A DNA stretch of 64,000 nucleotides from Asterias amurensis (Eukaryota > Echinodermata > Asteroidea > Forcipulatida > Asteriidae): NCBI RefSeq assembly GCF_032118995.1, contig NC_092657.1:6821391-6885390 (forward strand), in the 5' to 3' direction. The position numbers and the translations under genes are program-made. The number at the start of each line of letters is the position of its first letter. The stretch's first letter is position 1. Positions 1 through 10,606 of the stretch are shown here, one piece after another. The notes under the pieces were generated by a model. It did no database searches, had not been told where the DNA came from, and saw only the letters and a program-made list of their open reading frames with translations.

Positions 1-59
1 GACAACCAATTGTGGGACATAGATACCCTTCCACACCCTCTCCTACCCATTTGTTATTA

Positions 60-166
60 TTAGCTGTTCCCAACTTCAGTCGGAACAGCTATTGTAATCG
101 TCGAGATTTTAATTTTTTTTAGCTGTTCCGACCTACCGTCGGAACAGGTATTGCTTTCGTCGAGAT
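60..166. repeat. Two ~60-bp repeats, each with an inverted motif
   Basis: Two adjacent copies of a ~60-bp unit. Each contains GCTGTTCC facing its complement GGAACAG and ends in a shared CGTCGAGATTTT tract. Each copy could fold as a short hairpin. Positions 1-59 and 167-320 show nothing recognisable. Confidence 0.6.
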
Positions 167-931
167 TTTTTAAACGTTTTAGAAACGTTTTTTTTTCCAA
201 AACGCCATAGGTTTAACGCACGATTTTTTTATGGCAAGATAATCTTAGAAACGGTAAAAATGACAGACTTTAGTCTATATTAAATCGAGGCTTAGTACGT
301 AACTTAGCTTTTCTACGTATCTAAAAATCATCCAAGGTGAAATGACAGTAATTGTACAACCAAAAAAGTCATTGTTTTGCAAACAAAAGAATAACCGACT
401 TTAAAGTGTTTGTTTTAAGTTATTACATGCTAGTGTAAAATCCCTTGATCAATAGTGAAATGAAAGAAACTCTGAAAAAAAAATATTGTGTTCGTAAACA
501 AAAGACTTGCCGATTTCCATCGTCCAAAAGCTCACAGATCAAACAGTAGGTTTTGGATCAGGTGAAAATGTGGCCATTGCAAGGTGTAAGCATCAAATAA
601 TATAATCTTTGGTAAGCATACTATATAGCTATGCAGAGTGAGAACAACGTTCTGATGTATGAGACCTACTACACTCATTTAAATAACAACGTGTAACGGT
701 TTACACGGTACCATGGCGCAATATGCTGCCAATCAAATATGGGGATGAATTTGAACCTATCTAGAGTTACGACGAGATAGGACTAGCCTTTAGCTCCGTA
801 TATCTCCTAAGACTAGTCTTAAATTAGGACTAGTCCCAACTCTTTGTAAAATCGACCCCAGGAAAAATTGCACTGGGTTATTATTCGTGCATTACACAGA
901 AGGACATAAAAAGAATGTTTAAGTACATAAC

Positions 932-1019
932 TGTCACGACTGGGATTAGAACCCGCACTACGGTGATCAGTAACGCCGGCTCTTGAGTAAGATGTCGTTT
1001 CCACTTGGTTACGACACGT
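932..1019 (-). pseudogene. tRNA-Leu-like relic (copy 1)
   Basis: Read on the minus strand it has an A-box-like TAACCAAGTGG, a CTCAAGA block where a tRNA-Leu(CAA) anticodon loop would sit, a long variable-arm-like stretch, and a damaged B box (GGTTCTAATCC). The acceptor arms pair only partly, so it is most likely a pseudo-tRNA or SINE head. The sister copy at 10329-10418 has an intact GGTTCGAATCC. Confidence 0.45.
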
Positions 1020-1515
1020 CAAAATAACGCTCAAAGACTCCCGAAACTAGGTGGTTGTGAAAAGCAACTAGAAATGTTAAGTTTCAAACGAGCTGAAATT
1101 AAATGTTGTTAGTGTTGATTGCTGTCTATTACAGCAATCTCATTGTTACAACGAAGATAATTTTGACAGTTTAGGTCACAAACAGGACATTTCACTGTTT
1201 TTGTTGTACAGGTCAACATTATTTACAGTTTAGATTCACCTGTGTCGGTAGAACAGACGCTCCGTGCAGTTGATTGATTATTACTCCTTGGTTTACTAAC
1301 TGCATTAAGTGAGTTGGCTGAGTGCCGTCCACGCCGTCTAACGCATTCAAAAGCCTCGGTAAACGCAGCTCTGTATTGTGCGTTAAACGCGCAGTAAATG
1401 ATTGGATTAACAACAGTGTTAATCCGTAAGGGACTTTGAACAATCCAATCTGCGTACTTCCCAAGAAGAACACTGATAGGATTATCAACACCCTCAAAGA
1501 ATGAGCAGATCCAAC

Positions 1516-1528
1516 CAGTAAGAATTAA
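1516..1528. repeat. Target-site duplication, left (13 bp)
   Basis: CAGTAAGAATTAA here is repeated at 2529-2541, and the uninterrupted paralogue (about 10896-10910) has it once. It marks the left edge of the Penelope-like insertion. Confidence 0.85.
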
Positions 1529-1543
1529 GTAGGATTTGAAACT

Positions 1544-2152
1544 TTGCAGCACATCACCACTTCTTTACATCGGAATGGATACAACGCCAAGCAAGTCAAG
1601 ACTAGCAAGCCCGTCCCCCCCGACCAAAGGGTCTCCTATACCCAAGGTCAAACACACACACCCACAGTTAGTTTACCATACCTAGGTCCCCCCTCTCATC
1701 GCCTCCAACGCATCTTCAAGGAAGCAGGTATCAAGGTGTATCACTCCGCCCCGAAGAAACTCCATGGCTCTCTCCAATCGCACAAGGACAAGAAGGACCC
1801 CTCCGCCCGTGCCGGAGTCTATCGCATTCCATGCGAATGTGGTAAGGTTTATGTCGGGGAAACCGGGCGTAACCTTCCCACTAGACTTAAGGAACACCGA
1901 GCACACGGAAGGAGGGGGGACTTCGATAAATCCGCCATCGTCAAGCATTCCCACATCGCTGACCACCGAGTGAACTGGGATGCTGCTGAGATCATCGCTC
2001 CCATCCAGGCGTGGCACCCCAGACGCATTAGAGAGGCCATCGAGATCCACAAGCATGACACCGTACCCCAAGACATCGGCTTCCACATCAGTGACATCTG
2101 GCTCCCCCTTCTCCCGACCAATGGATCTTCTATATCCACGGTCACCCCCTAG
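1544..2152 (+). CDS. GIY-YIG endonuclease domain of Penelope-like element (partial)
   Basis: 202 residues in the open frame; the start is arbitrary because the element is truncated. The GIY-YIG core is at about residues 91-115: the GVYRI tyrosine strand, the Cys pair in PCECGKVYVG, and the conserved Arg/His of RLKEHRAH. A second conserved stretch, AIVKHSHIADHRVNWD, and an RRIREAIEI helix follow, as is usual for this family. In active elements the domain nicks target DNA to prime reverse transcription. No internal stop was seen in this segment, so the insertion looks fairly young, but it cannot move by itself without its polymerase. Confidence 0.8.
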   Translation: MQHITTSLHRNGYNAKQVKTSKPVPPDQRVSYTQGQTHTPTVSLPYLGPPSHRLQRIFKEAGIKVYHSAPKKLHGSLQSHKDKKDPSARAGVYRIPCECGKVYVGETGRNLPTRLKEHRAHGRRGDFDKSAIVKHSHIADHRVNWDAAEIIAPIQAWHPRRIREAIEIHKHDTVPQDIGFHISDIWLPLLPTNGSSISTVTP

Positions 2153-2410
2153 GCCCCAACTATTAGACTGCTTTGGGTCATCTATACCCTCAGTCACCTA
2201 GGCCCCACACCCTCACTGTCCCCTGTGCGTGTTCCTACTGACACGGTTCAGTGAGCAAACACCCCCCACACAACCCCAAAGGCTCCACAACAGGTTTCAC
2301 CACGCATCATCGAGTTCACTTCCCGCCTACATTTCCCGCCTTCGTGCATCACCGCTGATCCACCGCCTAGTACTTAAGCAGCATGCAGCATCAGAGTCCA
2401 GCATTCTCCA

Positions 2411-2446
2411 GAAGACGATCAGAGCATACTGATCGAAACGTCGAGT
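2411..2446 (+). ncRNA. Hammerhead-like fold in Penelope 3' region (degenerate)
   Basis: GACGA, then a 4-bp stem (TCAG/CTGA) with an AGCATA loop, then GAAAC and GTC. This resembles the stem II and core of the hammerhead motifs known from Penelope-like elements, but the first two core bases (normally CU) read AA. It may be a decayed ribozyme or chance. Confidence 0.3.
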
Positions 2447-2528
2447 TAACCCAACGGTTCTTTTCAGAACCACCCCAACTCATTTAGAGATTCTTATTAC
2501 ATGGTGTTACCGCAAACTCTTCTATATA

Positions 2529-2541
2529 CAGTAAGAATTAA
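2529..2541. repeat. Target-site duplication, right (13 bp)
   Basis: Second copy of CAGTAAGAATTAA, abutting the 3' end of the Penelope-like insertion; the receptor sequence resumes after it. Confidence 0.85.
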
Positions 2542-3824
2542 CAAAGTGAAAGGAGCTTGACATAAGAAGAACACCACACCGTTAACTACCAACATCTTTG
2601 CGACTTGGTTACGGACGTGCCGCGCCTTTGAATTAGTTTTTGCATTCTTGCAATCTGCGTTAAAATCCTTTCGTTTGTTCAACACGTGGATGATGCGAGC
2701 ATACATGTAGACGTTTCCGATCATTGCAATACACCAAGGGATGACAAGAAGAGGTTCGCTGATGTACTGCATCCACTCAGCTCCCGGTATGGAACCGCAA
2801 CGTGAAATCTTTGAGGGGAATTTTTGTACATGTCTTCTTCGGGCCACCGTAGGCATATGACTCGGTGATTAGCGAAATATGGAGTTATGATTAGTGAAAA
2901 ACTTACTCCAATGCCCCAGCAGATTGCAACCATGTTATAGGTTCGTCTCCGACTGCGCATCTTAAGATGTTGGATTGGATGACACAGTGCGAGGTATCTT
3001 TCAAATGTCACCATGGTAACCAGTGCAATGGATGTCTCCAATGTCGTGTTTAATGTAAAGTTAAATGTGACGCAGCCAAGAGTACTGCCGAATGGCTGGT
3101 GCTTTGACACTTGTGAGAAGGCAAACCTCCAAATATCGTACCCAGAAAACAACATCAAAAAGAGCACATCGGACAGTGCCAAGTTTGCTAAGTACACATC
3201 AGTTTCTGATCTAAGTCGGGGACTGCGGAGAAAGACAAACAAAAGTAACAAGTTGGTGAGAAGACCGAAACCTAAGATTATCGGCACACCTACGGTAATG
3301 ATGAAGGAATCCACGGGATCGAAGATCCACTCTGAAATATACTCTTCCGTGATGTTTCTTACTTCGTGTTCGTCGCATGACGTTGTGAACCCATTTTGCT
3401 GGAACCGTTTGAACTCCCTTTCAAACACGGAAACCTACTCACTGACCAATGGTGTGTGAGTTTTATTTATAAACTGGCTGCAAAGACTGTAGATCGCTAC
3501 GATGTAAAGTGCAACATTAGACTAATGAATGATATTCCATGTATTGACGAAAAACACTAAACTCGCGGGTTGGTAGTTGGGTGAACGAGTTAACAGAGTG
3601 GTTTGAGTCCGCACATTACAACAATCGAATAATTTATGAGTGCCTTCCGAGAACCATTTACGAAGTCAGTCTATTGTCTATAATCTCTAAAGGACTGGTC
3701 TTTTGATCATGCAGAAGCTTTTATGTTTTTAAACCACAAAGGTCACTCGTGTTTACACACAAATACTGACGTTAATTTAGTGTTAATTGACGTTAATGTC
3801 ATAACTTGCACTCAACCATTGCTT

Positions 3825-3935
3825 GATGATGTTGAACCAGTTTTGAAGTGCAACCGCTTGAATTCCTTTTTGATGGAGACCTACCCACTGAGAAATAGCA
3901 TGCTCGTTTTAGTTGTAGACTGGCTGCAAAGAGTT
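3825..3935 (-). repeat. Relic of a receptor 5' end
   Basis: Resembles the start region of the broken receptor copy at about 3385-3490: GTTGAACC, GCAACCGCTTGAA, GAGACCTACCCACTGA and ACTGGCTGCAAAG occur in the same order. It is probably left from a further local duplication. The rest of 3719-4612 shows nothing recognisable. Confidence 0.45.
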
Positions 3936-4612
3936 TTACCCACCAGTCGAACTCGACCCTCAAATCACTTGCTTGTCAAACTTGAAGAGAATTACGGTTA
4001 CAACTTGACTCGAAAAAGACCAAACCGGGTCAAACTGGGATCTGTACCATGTGTGTCATTCGAGGTAGTGGTCAATTAGAAGGTCATCTACATAATGTCT
4101 GTATCCTCGTTGAAATTACTGGACAGTGTTATCACTGTGTTTGGGTATTTTTGTCCGATGTAAAATACATAACTCTCATTTATCTATAACATATAAAATG
4201 TAAAGATAAAAAGAGTACATACAGTACCACAGTCCACCTATACACAAATATATTACGAAGACGTTTCCACCCCTAAAGTACTTCACGATGAAAACCCACC
4301 GTTGTTTCCGCACGTTTCGCCGTATCATGACATGTGTTTTAAATAAATCCGTTGTCGAAAATTGATTATTGTTTTATATTTTCTCTCAAAAAGTAAAGCA
4401 TTTCATGGATTTACATTTCAGGGAAGTCTTTAACCATTACCTCCTGTAAACCCTGTAAGTTATTTGTAAATTTGTGAACTATTAATTTTTGTTCTTTTCA
4501 GAAAGTGTCCAGTGGCTAACCTTATTACTGCCACCATGTTGCCAATACAATTCTTTCATATCTGATTAATTTTGGGTTCAGTCTACCTCTGAACCACCTG
4601 TTATATGATCCC

Positions 4613-4806
4613 TAGCCATAAACCCGGTTCATACTTCCTGCGAATGCGAATGCGAACCGAACTTGGTGTGAATTTGACGTCACAACCCTCCTTTCGCAGC
4701 GATATTCGCAAGTGAGTTGAGCAAAGTTGAACTGCTGCGAAGTTTTCGTTGAGAATTTGTGACGTCAACATTCGTATCGCATTCGCAGGAAGTATGAACC
4801 GGGCTA
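4613..4806. mobile_element. MITE with ~30-bp inverted ends
   Basis: The outer ends are inverted copies: GGTTCATACTTCCTGCGAAT at the left and ATTCGCAGGAAGTATGAACC at the right. About 194 bp with no coding capacity. TA flanks at both ends are possible. Confidence 0.7.
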
Positions 4807-4996
4807 TAGTCTGCAAGGTAGTGTATTAAGTACATCAACAACGACCAAAATAAGCGTCCCCAAATTGCCCCTCACAAGTTTGCACTGCCTGTTTGTAAAA
4901 CCAATTAACGAAATACTACACCACTAACAACATCAGCTCTTGTCAACATGCTTCAAATTACATGATCTTATTTGCTACTTTTACAATAAGATCTGC

Positions 4997-5122
4997 AGCC
5001 GATTTCACGAAACGCTAGAATTAGTCCTATCTCACTGAGTCCCAACGTCTTCGGATACGAACTGAACTCGTCCTTAGTCATGCGAGTAATCTTAAGTTAG
5101 GAAGAGTTTGGTGAAGTCGATG
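4997..5122. mobile_element. Decayed MITE (CCGATTTCACGAA type)
   Basis: CCGATTTCACGAAACGCTA at the left faces GTTTGGTGAAGTCG at the right. The family resembles the intact copy at 53720-53865. A partial relative lies near 800-850. Confidence 0.4.
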
Positions 5123-5315
5123 ACTGTTCCCCAATGCTTTCAACTACAATAACTGCGTCTTTTTAAAAAAAAAGCTGTTAAAGAATCACGTGCCATATGC
5201 AACCACCCCTTTGTAACTTAAATATACTTAAATATCTACACATTACACCGCCACCAAATTGACAATATGGAGCTTTCGATTCGGGGCGGAAGGAGGAAGG
5301 GGACGGTAACGGGAA

Positions 5316-5440
5316 ATTGATCAGCGCATGCGCGAAAATGAACATGTCTCGAGATTGGGAACGGATTGGGGTTGAAATAACGTCCCGTCTAAGCACTACC
5401 GAATGGTTCCGTTAATTTGTACACGTTGTTATGGTTGTTA
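5316..5440. repeat. Dispersed repeat shared with 47027-47143
   Basis: Shares GCGCATGCGC-type sequence, GAGATTGGGAACG, AACGTCC and TTTGTACACGTTGT in order with 47027-47143. No coding signal; probably an old transposon remnant. Confidence 0.45.
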
Positions 5441-5551
5441 TACTTTTCGTCTTGAACGCCCTACCGTCTCAAATCAAAAGCTCTCTAAAAAAAAAAATCT
5501 TATTCAATTTGCTCCCCTTTCATTAAATCAACATACCAATGATTACAGAGA

Positions 5552-5625
5552 TAAGATAAGATAAGATAAGATAAGATATGATAAGATAAGATAAGATAAG
5601 ATAAGATAAGATAAGATAAGATAAG
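5552..5625. repeat. (GATAA)n microsatellite, tail of a LINE
   Basis: About 15 tandem GATAA units with one variant. It directly abuts the minus-strand LINE and, read on that strand, forms its 3' tail, following ATAATAAAGTTCTTAT. Confidence 0.9.
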
Positions 5626-6552
5626 AACTTTATTATCCCACACTGGGGAAATTAAAATTGGCCATGATTCAAACAGTACAGACAAAAACGCTTAAAATTA
5701 TTTAACAACAAACAGATAGATAAAAATATTAATGAGTTAAGAATATCAGGTAGAAAAATATGTATCTAGCATGGATTAAAAATTATGCTCAGCAATATTT
5801 ATATACAAGGTAAAATGTACACCAGAGAAGTCCTTAAAACCGACAACACATAAAACACAGGAGACTTAAGGGCCATTGTAAAAACGGATTGCAGTAGGGA
5901 CAAAGGAGTTGTTGTAGCGTTCTGTCCTAATTCTACGTTGTAAAAGGCGATTCTCCCGCCGGCGACTTGATAAAAACTTAGGGTACATGGGATTGGATGG
6001 GTCAGACAGGATCATGTTAACTTTAGTGCATACTTGGTCATGGTAGAGTGCCTCTGGGCTTTGTAGTTCGACTCTGGTTATTTTTCTAGCTTGCTTAACT
6101 ACTCTTAAAAAAGATTTTTTGTCCCGAAATAGCATGTTTCCATAAACACAAATAAGGCTGAAAGTTAAAAAACTTTGTAAAATAGTGCGGTAAAACAGTT
6201 CTAAAATGGTGTTATCTACGCCAAAGGAGTTAAGCTTTCTGAGAAAATACAAATGTTGACGTAGTTGTACAACTTGTGTTTTTATCAAACTTCAATTACC
6301 GTCTATAACAGTTCCAATGTACTTATACTACGATACTCTTTCAATTGGCCGTCCATTTATGGTAAGCGCTGGTATGGGCGTGCCCCTCTTTCTGAAGTAA
6401 ATTACCAATTCCTTAGTTTTATTTACATTAATTTCAAGGTAATTTTCTGTACACCAGTTAACAAAATGATTAATTTCGCTGTTGTAGCGTTGCAATGAGT
6501 CCTCCGTGGAAGAGGACTTCAATATTTCTCCCGAAACATTGTTTGCCTTGAA
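5626..6552 (-). pseudogene. CR1/L2-type LINE reverse transcriptase, 3' part
   Basis: Minus-strand translation gives the C-terminal part of a non-LTR reverse transcriptase: INHFVNWCTENYLEINVNKT, then YKYIGTVID, LYFLRKLNSFGVDNTILELF, FLTFSLICVYGN and the terminal block ILSDPSNPMYPKF. Two in-frame stops (about 6328 and 6304) interrupt it. The 5' end is lost at the MITE that begins near 6551. The microsatellite 3' tail fits this LINE group. The clade is inferred from these motifs only; the copy is dead. Confidence 0.8.
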
Positions 6553-6929
6553 TAAAGACACTGGACACTTATGGTAATTGTCAAACACCAGTCTTTTCAT
6601 TTAGTGTATCTCAAAATATTCATGAAATAACAATTCTGTGAAAATTTGAACTTAATTGGTCGTCGAAGTTGCGAGATAACTATGAAAAAACACCCTTGCC
6701 ACACGAAGTTGTGTGCTTTCAGATGCTTCATTTCGAGACCTCAAATTATAATTTTGGGGTCTCGAAGTCAAATTCTCGGACAGTTACTTCTTTCTTGAAT
6801 ACTACTTCACTTCAGAGGGAGCCGTTTCTAACGATGTTTTATAGTATCGACTCCCCACATGACTCGTTATCAAGTGAGGTTTTATGCTAATAATTAGTTT
6901 GAGCAATTACCAGTGTTCATTGCCTTTAA
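6551..6929 (+). mobile_element. TTAA MITE, family 1 (full)
   Basis: Begins AAAGACACTGGACAC and ends TGTTCATTGCCTTTAA. It contains the family's inner palindrome around TTTCGAGACC and the block AGAGGGAGCCGTTTCT. Same family as 34456, 38116, 44463, 48379 and 57520. It truncates the LINE at its left. Confidence 0.75.
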
Positions 6930-7414
6930 TTCCAACACACTAATTGTTATGCTCACTGTTTCATTTGAATCTTACTCTCCTACTTTTACATGTGTACTCC
7001 AACATCCAGTTTTCGAACCGGACTCAGTGGTATGTTAGTTTACATTTAACTTTTAAACGGTTTGAAGATATAAGCTTCCTTTTAAAAACTATTTGCTGGT
7101 GTTGGTACTGGTGCTGTAGTTTTTTAGACCTGAGCAAGTCATATTCACGGGAATAATTTAGGCATGTACAACGGATATACGCGTCTCCCCTTAAAGGGTT
7201 TGGAGACTTTTTGTAACACAAAACACACTGTCTGCAAATTAACATTCAGACACACAGTTTGACGCTAATGATAGCAGAAAGCCCCCCCCCCCCTTAAAAT
7301 ATCACAGACAGAGGTGCTGTCATTTTTTTTTTGAGAAATGAGTAAAACAATGTCACAAAAATATTTTCGTCTCAATTTTAGAAAGTTGTATTGCCATTTA
7401 CTGGTTAATACGTT

Positions 7415-7503
7415 TTTTACAATCAACCTCTCCCCATTACTCGTCACCAAGAAATGTGTTATGCTAATAATTATTTTGAGTAATTACCAAAAGTGCCTTG
7501 AAG
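7415..7503 (+). mobile_element. Fragment of TTAA MITE family 1
   Basis: Only the right end is present: CAACCTCTCCCCATTACTCG through TTTTGAGTAATTACC. The stretch 6930-7414 otherwise shows only a C-run near 7281. Confidence 0.65.
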
Positions 7504-7559
7504 TAGTATTGGTTTTGCAAATTAATAGTTTGTGGTCAACGATTGAACGTTTCAATCAG

Positions 7560-7676
7560 TGTGCTCTGACCGTCTTCAGGAGGCGGGTGGGAGAAGACAA
7601 TCAGAATACTGATCAGAAACGTTGAGTTGTTCATCACCGGTTTATTTCAAACCAACACTACTCAAAAGAGATTTAA
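7560..7676 (+). mobile_element. Penelope-like element, 3'-end fragment
   Basis: AGAAGACAATCAGAATACTG, then ATCAGAAACGTTGAGTTG and CAAACCAACACTACTCAAAA match the order of the 3' region of the insertion at 1529-2528. No coding part remains. Confidence 0.6.
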
Positions 7677-7874
7677 TCAATAGACTTAAGAACAAATAAT
7701 AAGGACTAACTGTCTTGCATCGTAGAGGGAACCGAAGTGCATATTTAATGTTTTTAACAATAAATTGTCATACATATTTACGATATTTACAATTATAACA
7801 TATGTATACGATAGTATTTACCTTGTAGCAAACTAACTTGTGACTGTAACGATAGAAAATATTACTTTACGAAA

Positions 7875-8243
7875 TTAAAGGGAAGGTACACGTTTAGTGA
7901 AAAATATTAGGTTAAAAACTGACTTGGTAACGACTATTGGAAAGCTGCTGATAGTATAACATAATATGGTGAGAAACGACTCCCTCTGAAGTAACATAGT
8001 TTTTAAGAAAGAGGTAATTTCTCACTAAACTAATAAAAGACTTCTAGATAGAAGTCTTTTATTTCTATCTGAAAGCAAACAAATTCGTCCAACAAGGGTG
8101 TTGTTTCTCTCATAATTTTCTCGCAACTTCGAAGACTAATTGAGCCCAAATTTTAACACGCTTGTTGTTTTATGCATAAATTGAGATACACCAAGTGAGA
8201 AGACTGGTCTTTGACAATTACCGAACGTGTACCTTCCCTTTAA
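7875..8243. mobile_element. TTAA MITE, 20-bp perfect inverted ends
   Basis: TTAAAGGGAAGGTACACGTT at the left is the exact reverse complement of the right end. Interior blocks (GAGAAACGACTCCCTCTGAAG, CAAGGGTGTTG) are shared with MITE family 1, so it is a related family with different tips. An inner hairpin AAGACTTCTA/TAGAAGTCTT lies near 8038. Confidence 0.85.
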
Positions 8244-9231
8244 CGATACAGTATATAATAAGATTTACGATATAGCCTTATGATTTAGCATACGATATTT
8301 ACGGTATATGAGACTTTTTCTGTGGCGTCAGAGTTATTATATAATTTTCGTGACATTGTTCTACTAAAAATGACACTTCTAGAATTATACAACAAGCATC
8401 TGTATTCACAGTGAGTATGGATTCACGTCATGACGCAAACTTGATAAGCAATTAAAATCCTTTGCCAATTTGTATTAATCCGCAGGAAGTTACCGGTACG
8501 CTGTCTCTCCATTAGTTTTGATAATGGTAAAATAAATATCATCTCGCTCTTGCGTGCCAGTCACCATTAAAACCGACCAAATTGCCAATTTAAACGTCCA
8601 GAGGTAATTAACCATCTTGTCACTCCACCCGAACCCCCTTTTGTGATGACCGATTTACAGCTCAAACTGCATGGTTGTAATACACAACAAGTCGAAGTAT
8701 TATAGTATCTGGTGAATCCAGGCAAACCGACTGCTCAAAATAGGGATAACTTCCTATGAATAATTAATGCGTGGAGCGCTTATGCATTGGTTTTATGTTA
8801 TTCACGCATTTCCCACAAATACTAAAGCTAAAAAGGATCACTTCGCTTAAAGTGCGTACTTGACTGTAATACGATCATGGGGGACAATGTGCCACCCAAA
8901 TCACAAACGAGATTGTTGTGACGATGACGTCATTTGCGTCAGGTCGTGTCTTGGTCCAGTGAGGATCAAATTCCTAAAATCTCTTCGATACCGTTCAGTA
9001 CAACATTTTCTTCAAGTTCCTCAATCAATATAAATACAATGTTTACAAAGTGATACACAAAAAGGCAGGAAATTGGGGGCCACAACCAATTGGTAAGCAC
9101 AGCTTGTGGGTTACAGAGATGGCCTTGTGGGTTACATATGGGTCATATTAAAATCTCTGGTGCAGTATCCAATGGGCGTTTATCACATGGGCCATACCAT
9201 TTGGGACTCATTTTACTTTTGATGGCTCTTG
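8244..9231. other. No gene recognised
   Basis: AT-rich, without convincing coding or splice signals. Only loose repeats of a CATGGGCCAT-like motif appear towards its right end. Confidence 0.5.
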
Positions 9232-9239
9232 TTGAAATC

Positions 9240-9363
9240 GCTTCATGACCCATGTGGGAACCATTTCATGGCCCATGTGGGAATCATTTAATGGCCCATG
9301 TGGGAACCACGTCATGGCCGAATTGGGAACCAATTCATAGCCCAGGTGGGAATCATTTCATAT
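9240..9363. repeat. ~24-bp tandem repeat, about 5 copies
   Basis: The unit reads roughly TCATGGCCCATGTGGGAACC, with diverged copies. The following 9364-9731 shows no recognised feature. Confidence 0.75.
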
Positions 9364-10328
9364 CAATAATGCGACCTAACCAACTTGGATTTGAAACACG
9401 GACTGTGGTTACAATAAAATAAAATAAAACGTTTTCCAGAAAAAACAAACTCTTGTTTTGCCAGCTTGTTATTTAAACCGTTACGCACGTACAGTGTGTG
9501 ATATCAACCACTACGAACACGGCATACAACAAAGTGTATTAGAACAATTTAATTTTGCCGGATAACGTCTACTGCCTTTAAAATAAATAGGTAATTTTTG
9601 CCCTTTTTTTCTTCTTGACGGAATATTATTACAAACCTTTGTTTTATCGAAGGTGCCCAGTAAATAATAAATAATAATAACTATTATTTTAATAATAATT
9701 ACAATTTAAATAATCACCCGTGTTTAAACTTTCAAAAATCATCCAAAGTGAAATGACTGTAATTGAACAACCAAAAAGTCGTTGTTTTGCAAACAAAAGA
9801 ATAACCGACTTTAAAGTGTTTGTTTTAAGTAGTTACATACTAGTGTAAAATCCCTTGATCAATAGTGAAATGAAAGAAACTCTGAAAAAATATTGTGTTC
9901 GTAAAAACAAGACTTGCCGATTTCCATCGTCCAAAAGCTCACAGATCAAACAGTAGGTTTCCCAGGTGAAAATGTGGCCATTGTAACGTGTAAGCATCAA
10001 ATGATATAATCTTTGGTAAGCATACTATATAGCTATGCAGAGTGAGAACAACGTTCTGATGTAAGAGTCCTACTCCTTTAAATAATAACGTGTAACGGTT
10101 TACAAGGTAACAAGGCGCAATATGCTGCCAATCAAATATGGGGATGGATTTGAATCTCGAGTTACGACGAGTTAAGACTAGCCTTTAGTCTTGTATACCT
10201 CCTAAGACTAGTCTTAAATTAGGACTAGTCCAAACTCTCTGTAAAAATCGACACCCGGAAAAATTGCACTGGGTTATTATTCGTGCATTACACAGAAGGA
10301 CATAAAAAAGAATGTTTAAGTACACAAC

Positions 10329-10418
10329 TGTCACGACTGGGATTCGAACCCGCACTACGGTGATCAGTAACGCCGGCTCTTGAGTAAGGTTGTCTTATCC
10401 ACTTGGTTACGACACGTC
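10329..10418 (-). pseudogene. tRNA-Leu-like relic (copy 2)
   Basis: Same element as at 932-1019, here with an intact B box (GGTTCGAATCC) and A-box-like TAACCAAGTGG. The acceptor stem pairs poorly, so a working tRNA is unlikely. Confidence 0.5.
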
Positions 10419-10606
10419 AAAATAACGCTCAAAGATTCCCGAAACTAGGTGGTTGTGAAAAGCAACTAGAAATGTTAAGTTTCAAACGAACTGAAATTAA
10501 ATGTTGTCAGTGTTGATTGCTGTCTATTGTTACAATGAAGATAATTTTGACAGTTTAGGTCACAAACAGGACATTTCACTGTTTTTGTTGTACCGGTCAC
10601 CATTAT

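Larger units (their letters stand above)
1529..2528 (+). mobile_element. 5'-truncated Penelope-like retroelement
   Basis: About 1.0 kb flanked by a 13-bp target duplication and absent from the paralogous receptor. The open frame (1544-2152) ends in a GIY-YIG endonuclease domain: GVYRIPCECGKVYVGETGR followed by LKEHR, the arrangement typical of Penelope-like elements, where this domain follows the reverse transcriptase. No reverse transcriptase is present, so the copy is 5'-truncated. About 375 bp of 3' untranslated sequence follows, including a stem-loop ending in GAAACGTCGAG near 2411-2446. It is inserted opposite to receptor transcription. A fragment of the same 3' end lies at 7560-7676. 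Confidence 0.88.
1223..3428 (-). pseudogene. Rhodopsin-type GPCR pseudogene (copy A), split by a retroelement
   Basis: Close paralogue of the intact receptor at 10607-11890. The 5' part (3428 down to about 2826) carries TM1 to the second extracellular loop, with an intact LALSD in TM2, an ERY motif and the CLRWPEED loop. A 1-nt deletion near 2826 then shifts the frame, and 2856-2542 continues TM5 to TM6 (the CQAP motif is present). A Penelope-like insertion (1529-2528) separates TM6 from TM7; the remainder (1552-1223) has NPIIY and ends in ESKL. The start region is also frame-damaged: the ATG matching copy B lies in another frame and reaches a stop. A TATAAATAAA motif lies just upstream (minus strand, about 3459-3470). 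In life this was a seven-helix plasma-membrane receptor of peptide-receptor type; it is now a multiply broken pseudogene. Loss of function is well supported; the ligand is unknown. Confidence 0.88.
321..3718. repeat. Older segmental duplication, copy 1
   Basis: This block aligns along its length with 9732-12345: the 3' flank, a tRNA-like relic, the receptor gene and the 5' flank all correspond, with scattered substitutions and small indels. The copies differ clearly more than the two arms of the 4.1-kb tandem duplication, so this event is older. Copy 1 additionally carries a Penelope-like insertion. Confidence 0.75.

Noticed and set aside
1682..2197. A 171-residue minus-strand frame
   Set aside because: Antisense of the GIY-YIG coding region in the Penelope-like element.
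5500..5685. Repeated LILSYLILSY frame
   Set aside because: Translation of the GATAA microsatellite.
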